Below, piece by piece: positions 1 through 9,201 of a DNA stretch of 64,000 nt. This stretch comes from CAIMUS01 sp046347625 (GTDB lineage: Bacteria; Pseudomonadota; Gammaproteobacteria; Competibacterales; Competibacteraceae): assembly GCA_046347625.1 (NCBI GenBank), contig JAXMFU010000002.1, positions 1,054,001-1,118,000 on the forward strand, written 5' to 3'. Within the stretch, counting starts at the first letter, position 1. Each line of letters starts with the position of its first letter. Below the pieces are notes generated by a model. The model was not told where the DNA came from. It did no database searches and saw nothing but the letters and a program-made list of their open reading frames with translations. The translations under genes were made by a program, and so were the position numbers.

Positions 1-840
1 ATGGCGGCATTAACTCGTACCTGGTGGGGCAAGCGTTTTATTGCAGCCCTGGAAGGTTTTACCGATCCGGGCCGACTGGGGCGGGGCCGTTCCTATGCCC
101 GCAGCAGTCGGATTCAGAAATTCAGCATCCGGCAGGGACAGGTGAAAGCCACGGTGGAGGGCAATATCAACCCCTATTTCGGTGTCTATAAAACACCTTA
201 TTACAGCACGACGGTGGAAATGATACCCATTGCCGAAAACCGCTGGCCCGATATTATCAAACATCTGGCCGGTCATGCGGGCATCGTCGCCAAACTGTTG
301 ATGAATGAAATGCCCGATGAAATCGAAGAGGCTTTTACCAAGCTAGGTGTGCATTTGCTGCCGCGCAGCGGCAAGGATTTTAAAACCCAATGCAGTTGTC
401 CCGATTATTACAATCCCTGCAAACACATTGCCGGGCTGTGCTATTTCTTTGCCAACAAACTCGACCAGGACCCCTTCCTATTATTTGAATTACGCGGCCT
501 GCCCCGTAATAAACTTCGTGATGAGCTGGCTAAAACACCGCTCGGCAAAGCACTGGCGCAATCCTTGGAAGCGACGGAATTGCCCTTGCAGCCGGTCGAA
601 TCGTATTACACCCGACCGCAACGGATTCCCATGGAATCCTGTAGTTATGACCGCTTCTGGAGCGGCGAGCATCGCTTATCGACGACACTGGAGCCGTTGC
701 CGCCATTGCCGGTACTGCCCGCCGTGCTGGTCAGAAAAGGTGGCGATTATCCACCGTTCTGGCAGCAGGACCGGTCTTTTATCGAGGTCATGAGCGAATT
801 CTATGAGCGGGTCAGGAAGCAACTTAAGGAGACGGGGTAG
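1..840 (+). CDS. SWIM zinc-finger domain protein
   Basis: The SWIM signature is complete: C131-x-C133-x6-C140-x-H142, read as CSCPDYYNPCKH. The N-terminal part (WWGKRF near residues 8-13, RGRSYARS near 28-35) is typical of SWIM proteins that accompany SNF2-type helicases, where the finger is thought to bind DNA or protein partners. No helicase gene lies downstream, so a partner could lie upstream of the window. The frame opens with ATG at base 1, so the true start may be earlier. The partner and cellular role are unknown. Confidence 0.8.
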   Translation: MAALTRTWWGKRFIAALEGFTDPGRLGRGRSYARSSRIQKFSIRQGQVKATVEGNINPYFGVYKTPYYSTTVEMIPIAENRWPDIIKHLAGHAGIVAKLLMNEMPDEIEEAFTKLGVHLLPRSGKDFKTQCSCPDYYNPCKHIAGLCYFFANKLDQDPFLLFELRGLPRNKLRDELAKTPLGKALAQSLEATELPLQPVESYYTRPQRIPMESCSYDRFWSGEHRLSTTLEPLPPLPVLPAVLVRKGGDYPPFWQQDRSFIEVMSEFYERVRKQLKETG

Positions 841-851
841 GGAATTGGTTT

Positions 852-872
852 GGTGGGCCATGCCCACCCTAC
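852..872 (-). repeat. GTAG-headed palindromic repeat (GTAGGGTGGGC type)
   Basis: Read on the minus strand it begins GTAGGGTGGGCATGGCCCAC, a short palindrome with the GTAG head typical of REP-like elements. Close relatives lie at 27726-27798, in the 37069-37152 duplication and at 49608-49627. It follows the SWIM gene stop directly. Confidence 0.6.
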
Positions 873-967
873 GAAATCACCTTGAGAAAGGTGTTCACCA
901 GGTTTTTGGAGTTTGTGGGAATCAAGCTGTTGATTGGGTAAATAGCTGTTGTTAGTGAGTAACTCTT

Positions 968-1201
968 ATGCCAACAGTGCTGCGAGTAGGACGCTATCGC
1001 TTCGCCTTTTTTAGTAACGAGGGTAAAGAACCGCCACATATACATGTCAAAGCAGGTAGTGACGAGGCAAAATTCTGGCTTGATCCGATTGGGTTAGCTT
1101 CTAATTATGGGTTTGCAGCCCATGAATTGAATGAAATTAGACGAATCATTCAGCAACCTCAGGTTGAATTGATCGAGGTATGGTATGAGCGCTTCAGTTG
1201 A
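968..1201 (+). CDS. DUF4160 family protein
   Basis: A 77-residue protein with the DUF4160 pattern: an early basic segment (RVGRYRFAFFSNEG), the PPHIHV motif near residues 22-27, an FWLDP turn, then a C-terminal helix with ELNEIRRII. Genes of this family are often paired with DUF2442 genes, as here, where the next gene overlaps by 17 bases. The pairing resembles small two-gene toxin-antitoxin-like modules, but no activity can be read from the sequence. Confidence 0.8.
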   Translation: MPTVLRVGRYRFAFFSNEGKEPPHIHVKAGSDEAKFWLDPIGLASNYGFAAHELNEIRRIIQQPQVELIEVWYERFS

Positions 1202-1481
1202 AGTAGTTAAGAGTAAAGAAAAATTCCGTCGGGCCTATGTGCCAACTACTGTACTGGCTAAATCGGTTAGATTCGATGACGCTATGATGCATGTTTCCTT
1301 GATCGATGGTCGCATTATCAGTGTACCCGTCATCTGGTTTCCTTTACTGCATGAAGCCACGCCCGAACAAAGAGAACACTATGAAATTGGTGGTGGTGGC
1401 ATTAGTTTGTACTGGCCTGAAATCGATGAAGATCTGTCGGTTGCTAACTTGATGGCTGGTGCGGATTGGCGGTCTGCATAA
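1185..1481 (+). CDS. DUF2442 family protein
   Basis: A 98-residue protein with the DUF2442 core: a beta-rich segment (SVRFDDAMMHVSLIDGR), the VPVIWFPLL stretch and the C-terminal LYWPEIDEDLSV motif. The start overlaps the end of the DUF4160 gene, which suggests translational coupling. Members are often predicted DNA-binding partners of DUF4160 proteins. The function remains unassigned. Confidence 0.8.
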   Translation: MSASVEVVKSKEKFRRAYVPTTVLAKSVRFDDAMMHVSLIDGRIISVPVIWFPLLHEATPEQREHYEIGGGGISLYWPEIDEDLSVANLMAGADWRSA

Positions 1482-1487
1482 GCATTT

Positions 1488-1508
1488 GTAGGGTGCGCAT
1501 TGCGCACC
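1488..1508 (+). repeat. GTAG-headed palindrome (GTAGGGTGCGC type)
   Basis: The palindrome GTAGGGTGCGC-AT-TGCGCACC follows the DUF2442 gene. A second copy is at 15735-15755, and a variant palindrome (AAAGGGTGCGC...) at 6195-6220. It has the form of a REP-like unit. Confidence 0.6.
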
Positions 1509-1544
1509 ATTGAACGCCGAAACCTTATGTCGGAGGATAAACCC

Positions 1545-1766
1545 ATGGATTTCAATCCAGACAAAGTCGATGAAGCCGTACTTGCCCTTCTCTATTTAAA
1601 CCTGCACAATGGCGCGCGGGCATGGAAATCCTTCGATTGGGATGCCATGAATCGGCTGTATGAGAAAGGCTATATCTGTGATCCAGTAAATAAAGCGAAA
1701 TCGGTGGTTCTCACCGAAGAGGGATTGAAAGAGTCCGAAAGGTTATTTAAGAAGCTTTTTAGCTGA
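1545..1766 (+). CDS. DUF6429-like small protein
   Basis: A protein of 73 residues starting MDFNPDKVDEAVLALLYLNL. The ATG at 1545 is chosen because GGAGG at 1532-1536 lies 8 bases upstream; an earlier in-frame ATG at 1527 lacks a ribosome binding site. The pattern LHNGARAWKSFDWDAMNRLYEKG followed later by KAKSVVLTEEG resembles DUF6429, which looks like a small winged-helix fold. It is not overlapped with the DUF pair upstream. Function unknown. Confidence 0.7.
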   Translation: MDFNPDKVDEAVLALLYLNLHNGARAWKSFDWDAMNRLYEKGYICDPVNKAKSVVLTEEGLKESERLFKKLFS

Positions 1767-1893
1767 ATAGGTGGGGGTGGCGCAAGCGAAAAGGATGGTG
1801 TGTGCCTGCCTGGACAAACCACCCCGGCGCGACGCGCCACCCCTCCTTAGCCAAGGAGGGGAAATAAAAAACCGATACCTACTGCTATTAGCC

Positions 1894-3972
1894 TCAAACC
1901 CCCCGCATGCTCAACCGAATCCGGCCCTGCTTGTCGATATCCAGCACCTTGACCTTGATGACATCGCCCACGGACAGCCGCTCGTTGGCGTTCTGGACTC
2001 GCTCACCCGTCATCTGCGAGATATGCACCATGCCATCCCGGCCCGGCAGAATCGCGACAAAAGCGCCGAAATCCATAACTCGTGTCACCTTGCCTTCATA
2101 GATTCTGCCAATCTCTACATCGGCGGTAATCTCTTCGATCCGGCGCTTGGCTTCATCGCTGGCGCTTTTGTCCACGGCAGCAATCTTGATCGTGCCGTCA
2201 TCGGCAATATCGATCGTAGCCCCGGTTTCCTCGGTAATGGCGCGAATGGTAACCCCACCCTTGCCGATCACATCGCGGATTTTTTCCGGATTGATCCGAA
2301 TGGTCGTGATTCGCGGCGCGAACTCGGACATTTCCTTGCGTGCCTTGGGCAGCGCTTCATTCATCTTGCCGAGAATATGCAACCGGCCTTCACGCGCCTG
2401 CGCCAAGGCGGTTTCCATGATTTCCCGGGTAATGCCCTGAATCTTGATATCCATTTGCAGGGCGGTGACGCCGTTATTGGTGCCGGCCACTTTGAAGTCC
2501 ATATCGCCCAGGTGGTCCTCATCGCCCAGAATATCGGTCAATACGGCGAATTGGTCCTGTTCCTTGATCAGCCCCATGGCGATGCCCGCCACCGGAGCCC
2601 GGATCGGTACACCGGCGTCCATCAGCGACAGCGAGGTGCCGCAGACCGAGGCCATGGAACTGGAGCCATTGGATTCGGTGATTTCCGAGACCACACGGAC
2701 CACATAAGGAAAGCCGCTCATATCCGGCATGACCGCCTGCACGCCGCGTTTGGCCAGTCGTCCATGGCCGATTTCCCGCCGCTTGGGGCTGCCTACCACC
2801 CCGATCTCGCCGACGGAGTAAGGCGGGAAGTTGTAATGCAGCATAAAGGGTTCGCGGTATTCGCCCTCGATGGCATCGATGATCTGGGCATCTTTGGTGG
2901 TGCCCAGCGTGGTGACCACCAGCGCCTGGGTCTCGCCGCGGGTAAACAGCGCCGAGCCATGCGTGCGCGGGAGTACCCCGGTGCGAATGGTGATCGGGCG
3001 TACCGTGCGGGTATCGCGGCCGTCGATGCGCGCTTTTCCGGCCAGAATACGGCCGCGCACAATACGTTTTTCCAGATCGTTGAAGGCACTGCGCACCGCT
3101 TCTTCGGACCATTGTTCCGGCGCCTGTGCCGTCAAACTGGCCACCACGCTCTCGCGGATTTCCTTGACCCGCTGTTGCCGGGCCTGCTTCTCGGCAATCT
3201 GATAGGCGTCGACCAGCGCCGCTTCGGCCGCTGTGGTAACCGCCGCCGCCAGGGCTTGGTCTTTGGCAGGAGACTGCCAGTCCCAGGGCTGCACGCCCGC
3301 CGCTGCGGCCAACTCGTGGATGGCACGAATGGCCACCTGCATCTGTTCATGACCGAACATGACCGCACCCAGCATGACGTCTTCGGGCAGTTCCTGGGCT
3401 TCGGATTCGACCATCAACACGGCGGTTTCCGTGCCGGCCACGATCAGCTCCAGCTGGGAGTCTTTCAAGTCGCTGTGGGTGGGATTCAGTAAATACCGAC
3501 CGTTGTGGTAGCCCACCCGGGCGGCGCCGATCGGACCGTTGAAGGGAACGCCGGCCAGCGCCAGGGCCACGGACGCCCCCAGCATCGCCGGAATGTCCGG
3601 GTCCACTTCGCCGTTCAGGGACAGCACCGTCGCGATAATCTGCACCTCATTGGTAAAACCATCGGGGAACAGCGGGCGCAACGGGCGATCGATCAGACGG
3701 GAAATCAGCGTTTCCGTCTCGGAGGGACGGCCTTCGCGGCGAAAGAATCCGCCGGGAATGCGGCCGGCTGCATAACTGCGTTCCTGGTAATTGACCGTAA
3801 GCGGAAAGAAATCCCGCTGCAGTTCGGTCTCACGCGCGGCGACGGCGGTTACCAGTACCACGGTATCGGACATGTTGACCAATACCGCACCGTCCGCCTG
3901 ACGGGCTATCTCGCCGGTCTCCAGGGTGACGGTGTGATCACCGTATTGAAATGTAGTTTTAAGGGGGGTCAC
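1894..3972 (-). CDS. pnp: Polynucleotide phosphorylase
   Basis: PNPase degrades RNA 3' to 5' by phosphorolysis and is a core enzyme of mRNA decay. The 692-residue protein has the full layout: first RNase PH domain (about 1-140), helical linker, second RNase PH domain with the GDEDHLGDMDFKVAGT active-site stretch, a KH domain (IGKGGVTIRAITEETGA) near 550-610 and a C-terminal S1 domain (GRIYEGKVTRVMDFGAFV). It lies 26 bases downstream of rpsO on the same strand, the usual pairing. It is slightly shorter than E. coli PNPase because the tail after S1 is minimal. Confidence 0.98.
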   Translation of the reverse strand: MTPLKTTFQYGDHTVTLETGEIARQADGAVLVNMSDTVVLVTAVAARETELQRDFFPLTVNYQERSYAAGRIPGGFFRREGRPSETETLISRLIDRPLRPLFPDGFTNEVQIIATVLSLNGEVDPDIPAMLGASVALALAGVPFNGPIGAARVGYHNGRYLLNPTHSDLKDSQLELIVAGTETAVLMVESEAQELPEDVMLGAVMFGHEQMQVAIRAIHELAAAAGVQPWDWQSPAKDQALAAAVTTAAEAALVDAYQIAEKQARQQRVKEIRESVVASLTAQAPEQWSEEAVRSAFNDLEKRIVRGRILAGKARIDGRDTRTVRPITIRTGVLPRTHGSALFTRGETQALVVTTLGTTKDAQIIDAIEGEYREPFMLHYNFPPYSVGEIGVVGSPKRREIGHGRLAKRGVQAVMPDMSGFPYVVRVVSEITESNGSSSMASVCGTSLSLMDAGVPIRAPVAGIAMGLIKEQDQFAVLTDILGDEDHLGDMDFKVAGTNNGVTALQMDIKIQGITREIMETALAQAREGRLHILGKMNEALPKARKEMSEFAPRITTIRINPEKIRDVIGKGGVTIRAITEETGATIDIADDGTIKIAAVDKSASDEAKRRIEEITADVEIGRIYEGKVTRVMDFGAFVAILPGRDGMVHISQMTGERVQNANERLSVGDVIKVKVLDIDKQGRIRLSMRGV

Positions 3973-3998
3973 GAAATCATCCTAATGAACAACTCTGA

Positions 3999-4268
3999 TT
4001 AGCGACGCAGCTCGAGGCGTTCGAGCAGGGTCTGATACCGTTGCGGATCCTTTTTCTTGAGATAATCCAGCATCTTGCGGCGCTGGTTGACCATCTTCAA
4101 AAGGCCCCGCCGGGAATGGTGGTCTTGTTTATGGACTGCAAAATGGCCTTGCAGTTCATTGATGCGGTTGGTCAACAGCGCGACCTGCACCTCCGGCGAA
4201 CCGGTATCGGCAGGGTCGCGCTGAAAATCCTGCACGATCTGCGTCTTGCGCTCAGTGCTCAGTGACAT
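3999..4268 (-). CDS. rpsO: 30S ribosomal protein S15
   Basis: An 89-residue primary 16S rRNA-binding protein of the small-subunit platform. The sequence matches S15 along its length (DTGSPEVQVALLTNRINEL, HHSRRGLLKMVNQRRKMLDYL). A GGAG ribosome binding site (CTCC at 4277-4280 on the plus strand) is 8 bases from the start. It leads the rpsO-pnp operon behind a good promoter candidate at 4305-4333. Confidence 0.98.
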   Translation of the reverse strand: MSLSTERKTQIVQDFQRDPADTGSPEVQVALLTNRINELQGHFAVHKQDHHSRRGLLKMVNQRRKMLDYLKKKDPQRYQTLLERLELRR

Positions 4269-4304
4269 CTGCTAAACTCCAATGATAATTAAACTAAATG
4301 ATGA

Positions 4305-4333
4305 ATATTAACCTTGCCGGCGAGGGCGAACAA
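4305..4333 (-). promoter_or_regulatory. Candidate sigma-70 promoter of rpsO-pnp
   Basis: On the minus strand TTGTTC (4328-4333) and TAATAT (4305-4310) are separated by 17 bases, about 35 bases upstream of the rpsO start. The -10 box is near consensus. Assigned from pattern only. Confidence 0.55.
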
Positions 4334-4685
4334 GTTATTATCTCGACCTGGGTGCAATTAAAACTGTAAGGTCTCGTTGCCCGCTTCCGGGGCCGGCGGG
4401 GACGCCGGCGCTCCCAGGGGGTAAACCGGTGCTACATGTTGCCAGTGTACCCTCTCGGTTCCGCTTCGCCCTTGTGCCGAGTTAAGGGCCTGACACCTTG
4501 GTGAAACCGCTGGAAGCGGATTGAATTTACCGTTGTCTAAAGGGGACTGACTCAGGCAAAATCAGTATGGTTTTTGGTTCATTCCCGACTTTTCCGCGCA
4601 TGATTCGACCTTGCCCCAATCTTTCCGTCAAACCCCGCCGTGCCGGGCAGGCAGCGCTCACTTTTCCGCGACTTCAGGAGATTCT
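4334..4685. other. Intergenic region between divergent rpsO and degQ
   Basis: No coding region is supported here. It carries one GCCGGCG-x4-CGCCGGCG type repeat at about 4392-4417, whose relatives are at 16670-16695 and 46073-46098. The remainder shows no recognisable RNA gene. The degQ ribosome binding site AGGAG lies just upstream of 4686. Confidence 0.5.
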
Positions 4686-6107
4686 ATGAATGCTTTTAAA
4701 TCCATGAGAGCCTGGTCTCTTTATCTGTTGCTGTTGCTGCCGGCTGTTCCACTGCTGGCGGCGGAGCTGCCTGATTTCCGGCAGGTCATCAAGGAATATG
4801 GCCCGGCCGTTGTGAATATCAGCACGACGCAGAAGCAATCCGGCGGTGCGCCCTTCCGTTTTCCAGGTGCGCCCAACTTGCCGGAAGAGGACCCCTTCAA
4901 CGAATTCTTCAAGAAGTTTTTTGGGGAAAGGCCGGATATGCCACAACGCGAGGTCCAGTCGCTGGGATCGGGCTTTATTATTTCCGCCGATGGCTATGTC
5001 ATGACCAATGCCCATGTCGTCAAGGATGCCGATAAAATCATCGTGCGGACCATGGATCAGCAGGAAAAACCGGCCAAAGTGGTGGGTCAGGATGAGCGTA
5101 CCGATGTGGCCCTGCTTAAAATCGAGGCCGATAAGCTGCCGGTGGTAAAACTCGGCGATTCCGACAAACTGGAAGTCGGCGAATGGGTCATGGCCATCGG
5201 CTCTCCCTTCGGGCTGGACTATACCGCCACCGTGGGCGTAGTGAGTGCCCTGGGTCGCAGCCTGCCGAGCGATACCTATGTTCCCTTTATCCAAACCGAC
5301 GCCGCCGTCAATCCCGGCAACTCGGGCGGACCGCTGTTCAATCTGCAAGGCCAGGTGATCGGTGTGAACTCGCAGATTTTCAGCCGCAGTGGGGGTTATA
5401 TGGGTCTGTCCTTCGCCATCCCGATCAATGTGGCGATGCAGGCGGCGGAGCAGTTGAAGACCCAGGGGTTTGTCACCCGGGGCTGGCTGGGCGTGCTGAT
5501 CCAGGGCATCAATCAGGAACTGGCGCAATCTTTCGGCCTCGACCGGCCCCATGGTGCCTTGGTCTCGCAAGTGCTGCCCAACAGTCCGGCGGCCAAGGCG
5601 GGCATTAAGGCCGGCGACATTATTCTCGCTTTCGACGACAAGACGATAGAACAGTCGGCGCAATTGCCGCCGTTGGTCGGTGCCACGCCGGTGGGCAAGA
5701 CGGTGAGCTTGTCTCTGCTGCGGGACGGTAAGCCCAAGACGATCGATGTCACGATTGAAAAGCTCAGGGATGAAGAGGAACAGGTCGCCAGTAAGGCCAA
5801 GGGCGGAAAGCCGCAACAGGGCAAGCTGTTGAATATGGCCTTGAGCGATTTGACTCGGGAACAGCGGCGGGAATTAAATCTGGGAGAGCGTGGTGTTCTT
5901 GTCGAAGATGTCGGTGAGGGCCCCGCTCAAGATGCCGGCATCCAGCCGGACGATGTGATTCTGGCGGTCAATCAGACCGACGTAAAAAGCGCGGCCCAGT
6001 TTGCGGAGTTGGTCAAAGCCTTGCCCAAGGGTAAAACCGTGCCCATATTGGTGCAACGGGATGGCGGCTCGCTGTTCCTGCCGCTGAAAGTTCCGGATAA
6101 AGGCTAA
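4686..6107 (+). CDS. degQ: DegQ/MucD-type periplasmic serine protease
   Basis: A Do-family (HtrA) protease that degrades or refolds misfolded proteins in the periplasm. ATG 4686 follows an AGGAG site and gives 473 residues with a signal peptide (about 1-26). The catalytic triad is visible: H110 (TNAHVV), D140 (RTDVALLKI) and S213 (VNPGNSGGPL). Two PDZ domains follow, about 255-345 and 385-470. Length and domains fit DegQ/MucD; DegP-like function cannot be excluded. The stop codon TAA sits in a GGCTAAA heptamer series that continues downstream. Confidence 0.95.
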   Translation: MNAFKSMRAWSLYLLLLLPAVPLLAAELPDFRQVIKEYGPAVVNISTTQKQSGGAPFRFPGAPNLPEEDPFNEFFKKFFGERPDMPQREVQSLGSGFIISADGYVMTNAHVVKDADKIIVRTMDQQEKPAKVVGQDERTDVALLKIEADKLPVVKLGDSDKLEVGEWVMAIGSPFGLDYTATVGVVSALGRSLPSDTYVPFIQTDAAVNPGNSGGPLFNLQGQVIGVNSQIFSRSGGYMGLSFAIPINVAMQAAEQLKTQGFVTRGWLGVLIQGINQELAQSFGLDRPHGALVSQVLPNSPAAKAGIKAGDIILAFDDKTIEQSAQLPPLVGATPVGKTVSLSLLRDGKPKTIDVTIEKLRDEEEQVASKAKGGKPQQGKLLNMALSDLTREQRRELNLGERGVLVEDVGEGPAQDAGIQPDDVILAVNQTDVKSAAQFAELVKALPKGKTVPILVQRDGGSLFLPLKVPDKG

Positions 6108-6270
6108 AGGCCAAAGGACGCCTCACGCCTCACGCCTCACGCCTCACAGGGCTGAAGGCTAAAGGGCGCACTGCGCACCATCGGCCTGGTTCGTAAAGGG
6201 TGCGCATCGCGCACCCTTTGGTTATCCAGCGGCGGGACGCCGGAACTCGTTGTCCAGCGGCGGGACGCCG
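6098..6270 (+). repeat. Heptad run at degQ stop plus palindromes and a direct repeat
   Basis: In 7-base register the sequence reads GGATAAA, GGCTAAA (containing the degQ stop), GGCCAAA, then four CGCCTCA units (6119-6147) and a further GGCTAAA near 6157. A palindrome AAAGGGTGCGC/GCGCACCCTTT spans 6195-6220. An 18-base sequence, TCCAGCGGCGGGACGCCG, then occurs twice, near 6225 and 6253. All are intergenic between degQ and purA. Confidence 0.65.
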
Positions 6271-6281
6271 CTGCCACTCTC

Positions 6282-7574
6282 TCAGGCAAAGGGATCGCGT
6301 AAGACAATCGTATCGGTTCGGTCCGGTCCCGTAGAAATAATATCCACCGGCACCTCCACCAACGCTTCGATACGCCGTAAATAGCGGCGGGCATTATCCG
6401 GCAGATCCTGATAATTGCGCAGGCCCGCAGTGGAGTCCCGCCAGCCGGGTAGCTCTTCATAGACCGGTTCGCAGCGGGCGAAAGCTTCGGCACCGATCGG
6501 CGGCACGGACAGCAGTTTGCCATCGCTGCGGTAATCGGTGCAAAGACGGATGCTGTCGAGACCATCGAGTACGTCCAGCTTGGTCACGCACAAACCGGAC
6601 AGGCTGTTATTCTGGATGGCGCGCCGCAGAGCAACTCCGTCGAGCCAGCCACAACGACGGGGCCGTCCGGTGGTGGCGCCGAATTCATGTCCCCGTTGGG
6701 CCAGATGGGTGCCGATGGCATCGTGCAGTTCGGTGGGAAAAGGCCCGCCGCCCACCCGGGTGGTATAGGCTTTGGTGATGCCCAGGATGTAATCGAGATA
6801 ACGCGGTCCCATGCCGGTACCGGTCGCGGCGCCGCCGGCGGTGGTGTTGGACGAGGTCACGTAAGGATAGGTGCCTTGATCGATGTCCAGGAATGTCCCC
6901 TGGGCGCCTTCGAATAACACGTTATCGCCGCGCTGATGGTACTGATACAACAGCTCGGTCACATCGCCCGCCAGGGGTTGCAACCGTGCGGCCAGCGCCA
7001 GAGTTTCATCCAGCACTTGCTGCACATCGATGGGAGCGGCTTGCAGATACCGCTCCAGCACGAAGTTATGATAGTCCAGTGTCTCGGCCAGCTTGTCGGC
7101 AAAACGTTCGCGCTCGAACAAATCGCCCAGACGCACGGCCCGTCGTGCCACCTTATCTTCGTAGGCCGGCCCGATGCCGCGCCCGGTGGTGCCGATCGCG
7201 CGCGTTCCACGGGCCTGCTCGCGGGCCAGATCCAGCGCTACATGGTAAGGCAGGAGCAGAGGGCAGGCTTCGCTGATCTTTAAGCGTCCCTGGACCTGTA
7301 CGCCGCCTTGCTCCAAAGTATCGATTTCCTTAAGCAGCGCCTGCGGAGAGAGGACCACGCCATTGCCGATCAGGCAGTGCACGCCTGCATGGAGAATCCC
7401 CGACGGAACCAGATGCAGGACGGTTTTGATTCCATTGATTACCAGGGTATGGCCGGCATTATTGCCGCCTTGGAAACGCACCACCGCGGCGGCGCGTTCG
7501 GTCAGCAGATCGACCACCTTGCCTTTGCCTTCGTCACCCCATTGGGTGCCGATCACGACTACGTTCTTGCCCAT
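6282..7574 (-). CDS. purA: Adenylosuccinate synthetase
   Basis: PurA joins IMP and aspartate using GTP, the first committed step to AMP. The start is set at the ATG giving MGKNVVVIGTQWGDEGKGK, matching known PurA N-termini; the frame stays open 21 codons further upstream. The chosen start has only a distant GGGAG, so it is somewhat uncertain. The GTP-binding loop GDEGKGK and the motifs QGGNNAGHT and TTGRGIGPAYEDK are present. The 430-residue length is normal. It is the last gene of the miaA-to-purA cluster, after hisZ. Confidence 0.96.
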   Translation of the reverse strand: MGKNVVVIGTQWGDEGKGKVVDLLTERAAAVVRFQGGNNAGHTLVINGIKTVLHLVPSGILHAGVHCLIGNGVVLSPQALLKEIDTLEQGGVQVQGRLKISEACPLLLPYHVALDLAREQARGTRAIGTTGRGIGPAYEDKVARRAVRLGDLFERERFADKLAETLDYHNFVLERYLQAAPIDVQQVLDETLALAARLQPLAGDVTELLYQYHQRGDNVLFEGAQGTFLDIDQGTYPYVTSSNTTAGGAATGTGMGPRYLDYILGITKAYTTRVGGGPFPTELHDAIGTHLAQRGHEFGATTGRPRRCGWLDGVALRRAIQNNSLSGLCVTKLDVLDGLDSIRLCTDYRSDGKLLSVPPIGAEAFARCEPVYEELPGWRDSTAGLRNYQDLPDNARRYLRRIEALVEVPVDIISTGPDRTDTIVLRDPFA

Positions 7575-7727
7575 TGCGGCGTGTGCGCTCCCGAGTTCAG
7601 TTGAGATTTGCTGATTGTTTTGCAACCGTAGGAGCAAGCCGGCTTGTGAATAGCGTCGGGGCCGGCGGCGCCGGTTCCATACGCGAGCAAGCTCGCTCTT
7701 ACAGCCACCTGATGGATTGTAGCGCGA

Positions 7728-8918
7728 TCAAGTCACCACCGGTACGACGATCCAATCATCGCCCTGCCGTTGCAGTACCCGCTCGCAGCCGAATGCCCGC
7801 GGCCCTGGGTCGTCACCCGGTAAGTCCCGAATGACGCATTCCCCCTGTTGCCGCAACTCGTTGACCCGTGTCTCCAGGGTGGTATCGCTGGAACACGCCG
7901 GGGCATAGATCGCGGCCGTCGGCCGGTCTTCACCATTGCCCAGGCGCAGCAGCAGGCGCAGATCGGCACTGAAACCGGTCGCCGGTCGCGGGCGGCCGAA
8001 TACCCGACCGATATTATCATAACGTCCTCCCCGAGCCACTTCCTGCCCATAGCCGGGAACGTAAGCGGCAAACACCAGGCCGGTGTGATAGTTATAACCG
8101 CGCAACTCGGCCAGGTCGAAGCTGATGGGCAAGGTCGGCAACCGCCGACGCAAGGTAGCCGCCAGATATCTCAATCCCGCCAGCGCCGGTTCGATCTCGG
8201 CGGCAATCGTTGGCAGCCGCCGCTCGGCCACGGTCAGCACTTCCTCATCACCGTTCAGTTCGGCCAGTGCCAGAAAACTGTCACGCAGTACCGCGGCCAG
8301 GCCGTATTCCTGCAATTGTTCTCGAATCTCCGGCAGCGCCTTACGCTGCAGGGCCTCGAATAAAGCCGCTTCCTGCTCCTGGCTGAGACCGGCCTGCCGT
8401 ACCAGACAACGGAAAATCGACACATGACCGAGATCCAATTGGGCTTCGTTCAGCCCGGCAGTCGCCAGGGTCTCCAGCAGCAGGGAAACCACCTCGAGAT
8501 CGCTCTCATAGCCGGCATGACCATAGATTTCGGCGCCGATCTGCAAAGGGCTGCGGGAACCGCCGAAACCGTCCCCACGGGTATGCAGGACCGTCCCGAA
8601 GTAACACAGGCGGGTAGGAAGAGCGCGCTTTAAGCGATGCGCATCGATGCGGGCCACTTGCGGGGTGATATCGGCCCGGATACCCAGCAGCCGACCGCTC
8701 AATTGATCGATCAGCTTGAAGGTCTCCAATTCCAGATCGTTGCCGGTGCCGGTCAGCAGGGATTCGAGAAACTCGATCAGCGGCGGGATCACCAACTCAT
8801 AGCCCCAGCGGCGGTAGAGGTCCAGCAAGCGCCGCCGCAGTTGCTCCAGCCGCCAGGCGGCGGGCGGCAGCAGTTCTTCGATGCCTTCGGGCAGCAGCCA
8901 ACGCGCGTCGCCGATCAT
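7728..8918 (-). CDS. hisZ: ATP phosphoribosyltransferase regulatory subunit
   Basis: HisZ is a histidyl-tRNA synthetase-like protein without tRNA charging activity. It forms a complex with short-form HisG for the first step of histidine synthesis. The 396-residue sequence has the class II synthetase core: WRLEQLRRRLLDLYRRWGYELVIPP, the TPQVARIDAHRL motif 2 region and ARGGRYDNIGRVFGRPRPATGF near the C-terminus. Position between the hfl genes and purA is common in gammaproteobacteria that lack a long HisG. hisG itself is not in the window. Confidence 0.93.
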   Translation of the reverse strand: MIGDARWLLPEGIEELLPPAAWRLEQLRRRLLDLYRRWGYELVIPPLIEFLESLLTGTGNDLELETFKLIDQLSGRLLGIRADITPQVARIDAHRLKRALPTRLCYFGTVLHTRGDGFGGSRSPLQIGAEIYGHAGYESDLEVVSLLLETLATAGLNEAQLDLGHVSIFRCLVRQAGLSQEQEAALFEALQRKALPEIREQLQEYGLAAVLRDSFLALAELNGDEEVLTVAERRLPTIAAEIEPALAGLRYLAATLRRRLPTLPISFDLAELRGYNYHTGLVFAAYVPGYGQEVARGGRYDNIGRVFGRPRPATGFSADLRLLLRLGNGEDRPTAAIYAPACSSDTTLETRVNELRQQGECVIRDLPGDDPGPRAFGCERVLQRQGDDWIVVPVVT

Positions 8919-8925
8919 GCAGAAC

Positions 8926-9114
8926 TCAACCGCGGATAAGATACAGCAATAACAGTCCTATGAGCATACTGCCCAGTCCCAGCAACCGCAGTATCCGTTC
9001 CTCCAATTGCAGAATTTGCAGTAATGTTTCCTTGACCCCCTGAGGATTCAAAAACGGCATGATTCCTTCGAAAACCAGCATCAGGCCGACCGCCGCCAAT
9101 ACATCTTGCCACAT
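8926..9114 (-). CDS. DUF2065 family small membrane protein
   Basis: A 62-residue protein with two hydrophobic segments (about 4-21 and 42-60) and the conserved PFLNPQG motif of DUF2065. It sits between hflC and hisZ, a standard position for this family in gammaproteobacteria. It is probably an inner-membrane protein; its role is unknown, though the context suggests a link to HflKC. Confidence 0.85.
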   Translation of the reverse strand: MWQDVLAAVGLMLVFEGIMPFLNPQGVKETLLQILQLEERILRLLGLGSMLIGLLLLYLIRG

Positions 9115-9201
9115 GATTTCACCCCAAGAGAACGGCCAAAAAGCCTCTCCGCCCGGTTCTTCTCCACGGTTGCCACCACTTGCCGGCGTTATTTGCCGGC
9201 A

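Noticed and set aside
1851..1872. Hairpin CCCCTCCTT-AGCC-AAGGAGGGG as a pnp terminator
   Set aside because: There is no T-tract on the minus-strand 3' side, so it is not a standard intrinsic terminator.
1771..3492. 573-codon plus-strand open frame opposite pnp
   Set aside because: It runs antisense to pnp, is rich in His/Gln/Arg as shadow frames are, and has no recognisable domain.
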